From: Thelonectria olida
Lineage: Eukaryota > Ascomycota > Sordariomycetes > Hypocreales > Nectriaceae
NCBI GenBank assembly: GCA_020736575.1
Contig: JAGPYM010000010.1
Coordinates: 992,001-1,056,000 of the forward strand
Direction: 5' to 3'
Length of the DNA: 64,000 nucleotides
Positions 63,322-64,000 of the stretch are shown here, one piece after another; within the stretch, counting starts at the first letter, position 1; each line of letters begins with the position of its first letter. The notes beneath the pieces were generated by a model, which did no database searches, was not told the DNA's origin, and saw only the letters and a program-made list of their open reading frames with translations. Position numbers and translations under genes: made by a program.

Positions 63322-64000
63322 CTCTCCGGTGCCAGGCTGCTTCTTCAGCTTTGAGGAATGGTTCGCGAAGGCAAACAGCGGAATGCTTTTTCTGGTGAGT
63401 CGTCGGGATGGGACTAAGGGGTAATCATTATATTGGGCAGAGCTGAAAGCCGCCTGAAGCAGCCACCCACGTGTTTTGGCTTGTCGCTCGCTTGCAGCCA
63501 CTTATTTCGCGCCACATGTATCGGTAAGCAGGAGCAATATCTGTTTCTCGTCCTCGCAGGTATTCTGCACTGCGTCCAGAGAGTTTCGTCAGCACGTCCC
63601 TTCCGATCAAGAGGCTCGTGCCAGTCGCTTGCGGATTCGCGAAACCCACGCGACCCCGCGTCGACGATCCTCATCCGCGCCATTGCCGAACGCGTCTACC
63701 AATATGCTGCACCACAAGTACCTGGCATTTTTGCCGTGAACGTTCAGGAGTTAAGTCACGTCGGGCTTGTGTCGAAGAACGCCGTGACGTGTTTGAGTGT
63801 GGCGGCATAGCCTTGATGAGTAGTCAGGATCCTACTGTGAATTTTGGTCCACTTCTAGACTCTCCACCGACCTTTTGGTGTGACTAGGAGCCCTTTCATA
63901 GCTGTAGTTTAAATGTATAACATCCACTGCAATCGATCACTCATTCTGGCCATTCAGCCACAGTTGTTGAGGAGATACCGTGTCCGGATGGTTGGAACCC
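63322..64000. other. NLR promoter and window end, no gene seen
   Basis: The 5' flank of the WD40 NLR. Overlapping short frames on both strands near 63430-63890 match nothing I recognise; a gene crossing the window end cannot be excluded. Confidence 0.45.

Noticed and set aside
1..64000. Starship captain (DUF3435 tyrosine recombinase), transposase or reverse transcriptase genes
   Set aside because: I looked through all long frames on both strands and found no recombinase, DDE or RT motifs.
1..64000. CRISPR arrays, rRNA or tRNA genes
   Set aside because: Repeats present are contiguous tandem units without spacers, and no cloverleaf-type or rRNA-like sequence was noticed. A covariance-model scan was not possible.

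Overview
The window looks like DNA from a filamentous ascomycete (Pezizomycotina). Nearly every multi-exon gene I could assemble has introns of 45-60 nt with GTRNGT-type donors and CTAAC/CTGAC-like branch points. The content is typical of fungal accessory DNA: two NOD-like receptors (NLRs), a ferric reductase, a DUF3723 gene, a patatin-like gene, 2EXR-domain proteins and small MADS-like proteins. I see no housekeeping genes, rRNA, tRNA or CRISPR. Gene models were built by hand from reading frames and splice signals; there is no transcript evidence.

Layout. 1-2.5 kb: no convincing gene, then a 17-bp minisatellite. 2.5-4.3 kb: a J-domain-like protein with 17 zinc fingers. 4.7-5.3 kb: a small HLH-like gene. 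5.4-7.4 kb: ferric reductase (minus). 7.9 kb: MADS-like protein. 8.7-11.1 kb: decayed patatin-like gene (minus). 11.5-12.3 kb: unknown two-exon gene. 13.4-16.4 kb: DUF3723 gene. 16.9-17.6 kb: four-pass membrane protein. 18.0-19.6 kb: Cys-rich/ankyrin protein (minus). 20.9-23.3 kb: Ulp1-type SUMO protease. 23.9-24.8 kb and 40.1-41.1 kb: two members of an uncharacterised gene family. 25.3-26.6 kb: nucleotidyltransferase-like protein. 27.0-27.6 kb: membrane protein, with a partial copy at 41.6 kb. 28.1-29.9 kb: BRCT protein with a 24-bp repeat. 30.0-30.4 kb: relics of DUF3723 and MADS-like genes. 31.3-39.8 kb: small and mostly unknown nuclear-looking genes, including a transthyretin-like one, a MADS-like one and a Tudor/PWWP-like plus C2H2 one. 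41.9-42.6 kb: ankyrin protein. 43.8-45.4 kb: nuclear protein with a SUMO-interaction motif. 46.9-47.4 kb: pseudogene of the Cys-rich protein. 47.9-51.8 kb: NACHT-ankyrin-ZZ NLR. 52.2-54.1 kb: HNH-like/2EXR fusion. 57.3-58.1 kb: 2EXR protein. 58.8-63.3 kb: NACHT-WD40 NLR of the HET-E/HET-D type.

Reading it as a whole. Ferric reductase, DUF3723, patatin-like and NLR genes are the four accessory families repeatedly reported on Starship giant transposons, and all four occur here. No tyrosine-recombinase captain (DUF3435) was found, so the window is best read as Starship-like cargo or a graveyard of it. Internal duplication is pervasive: a duplicated gene block, second copies of DUF3723, MADS-like and Cys-rich genes, a chimeric duplicate and a dispersed decayed repeat. 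Both NLRs carry near-identical sensor repeats, the signature of fast-evolving fungal allorecognition or immunity genes. A SUMO protease and a SUMO-interaction-motif protein form a second theme. The most novel element is the uncharacterised paralogous family at 23.9 and 40.1 kb, one member of which has FG-like repeats.
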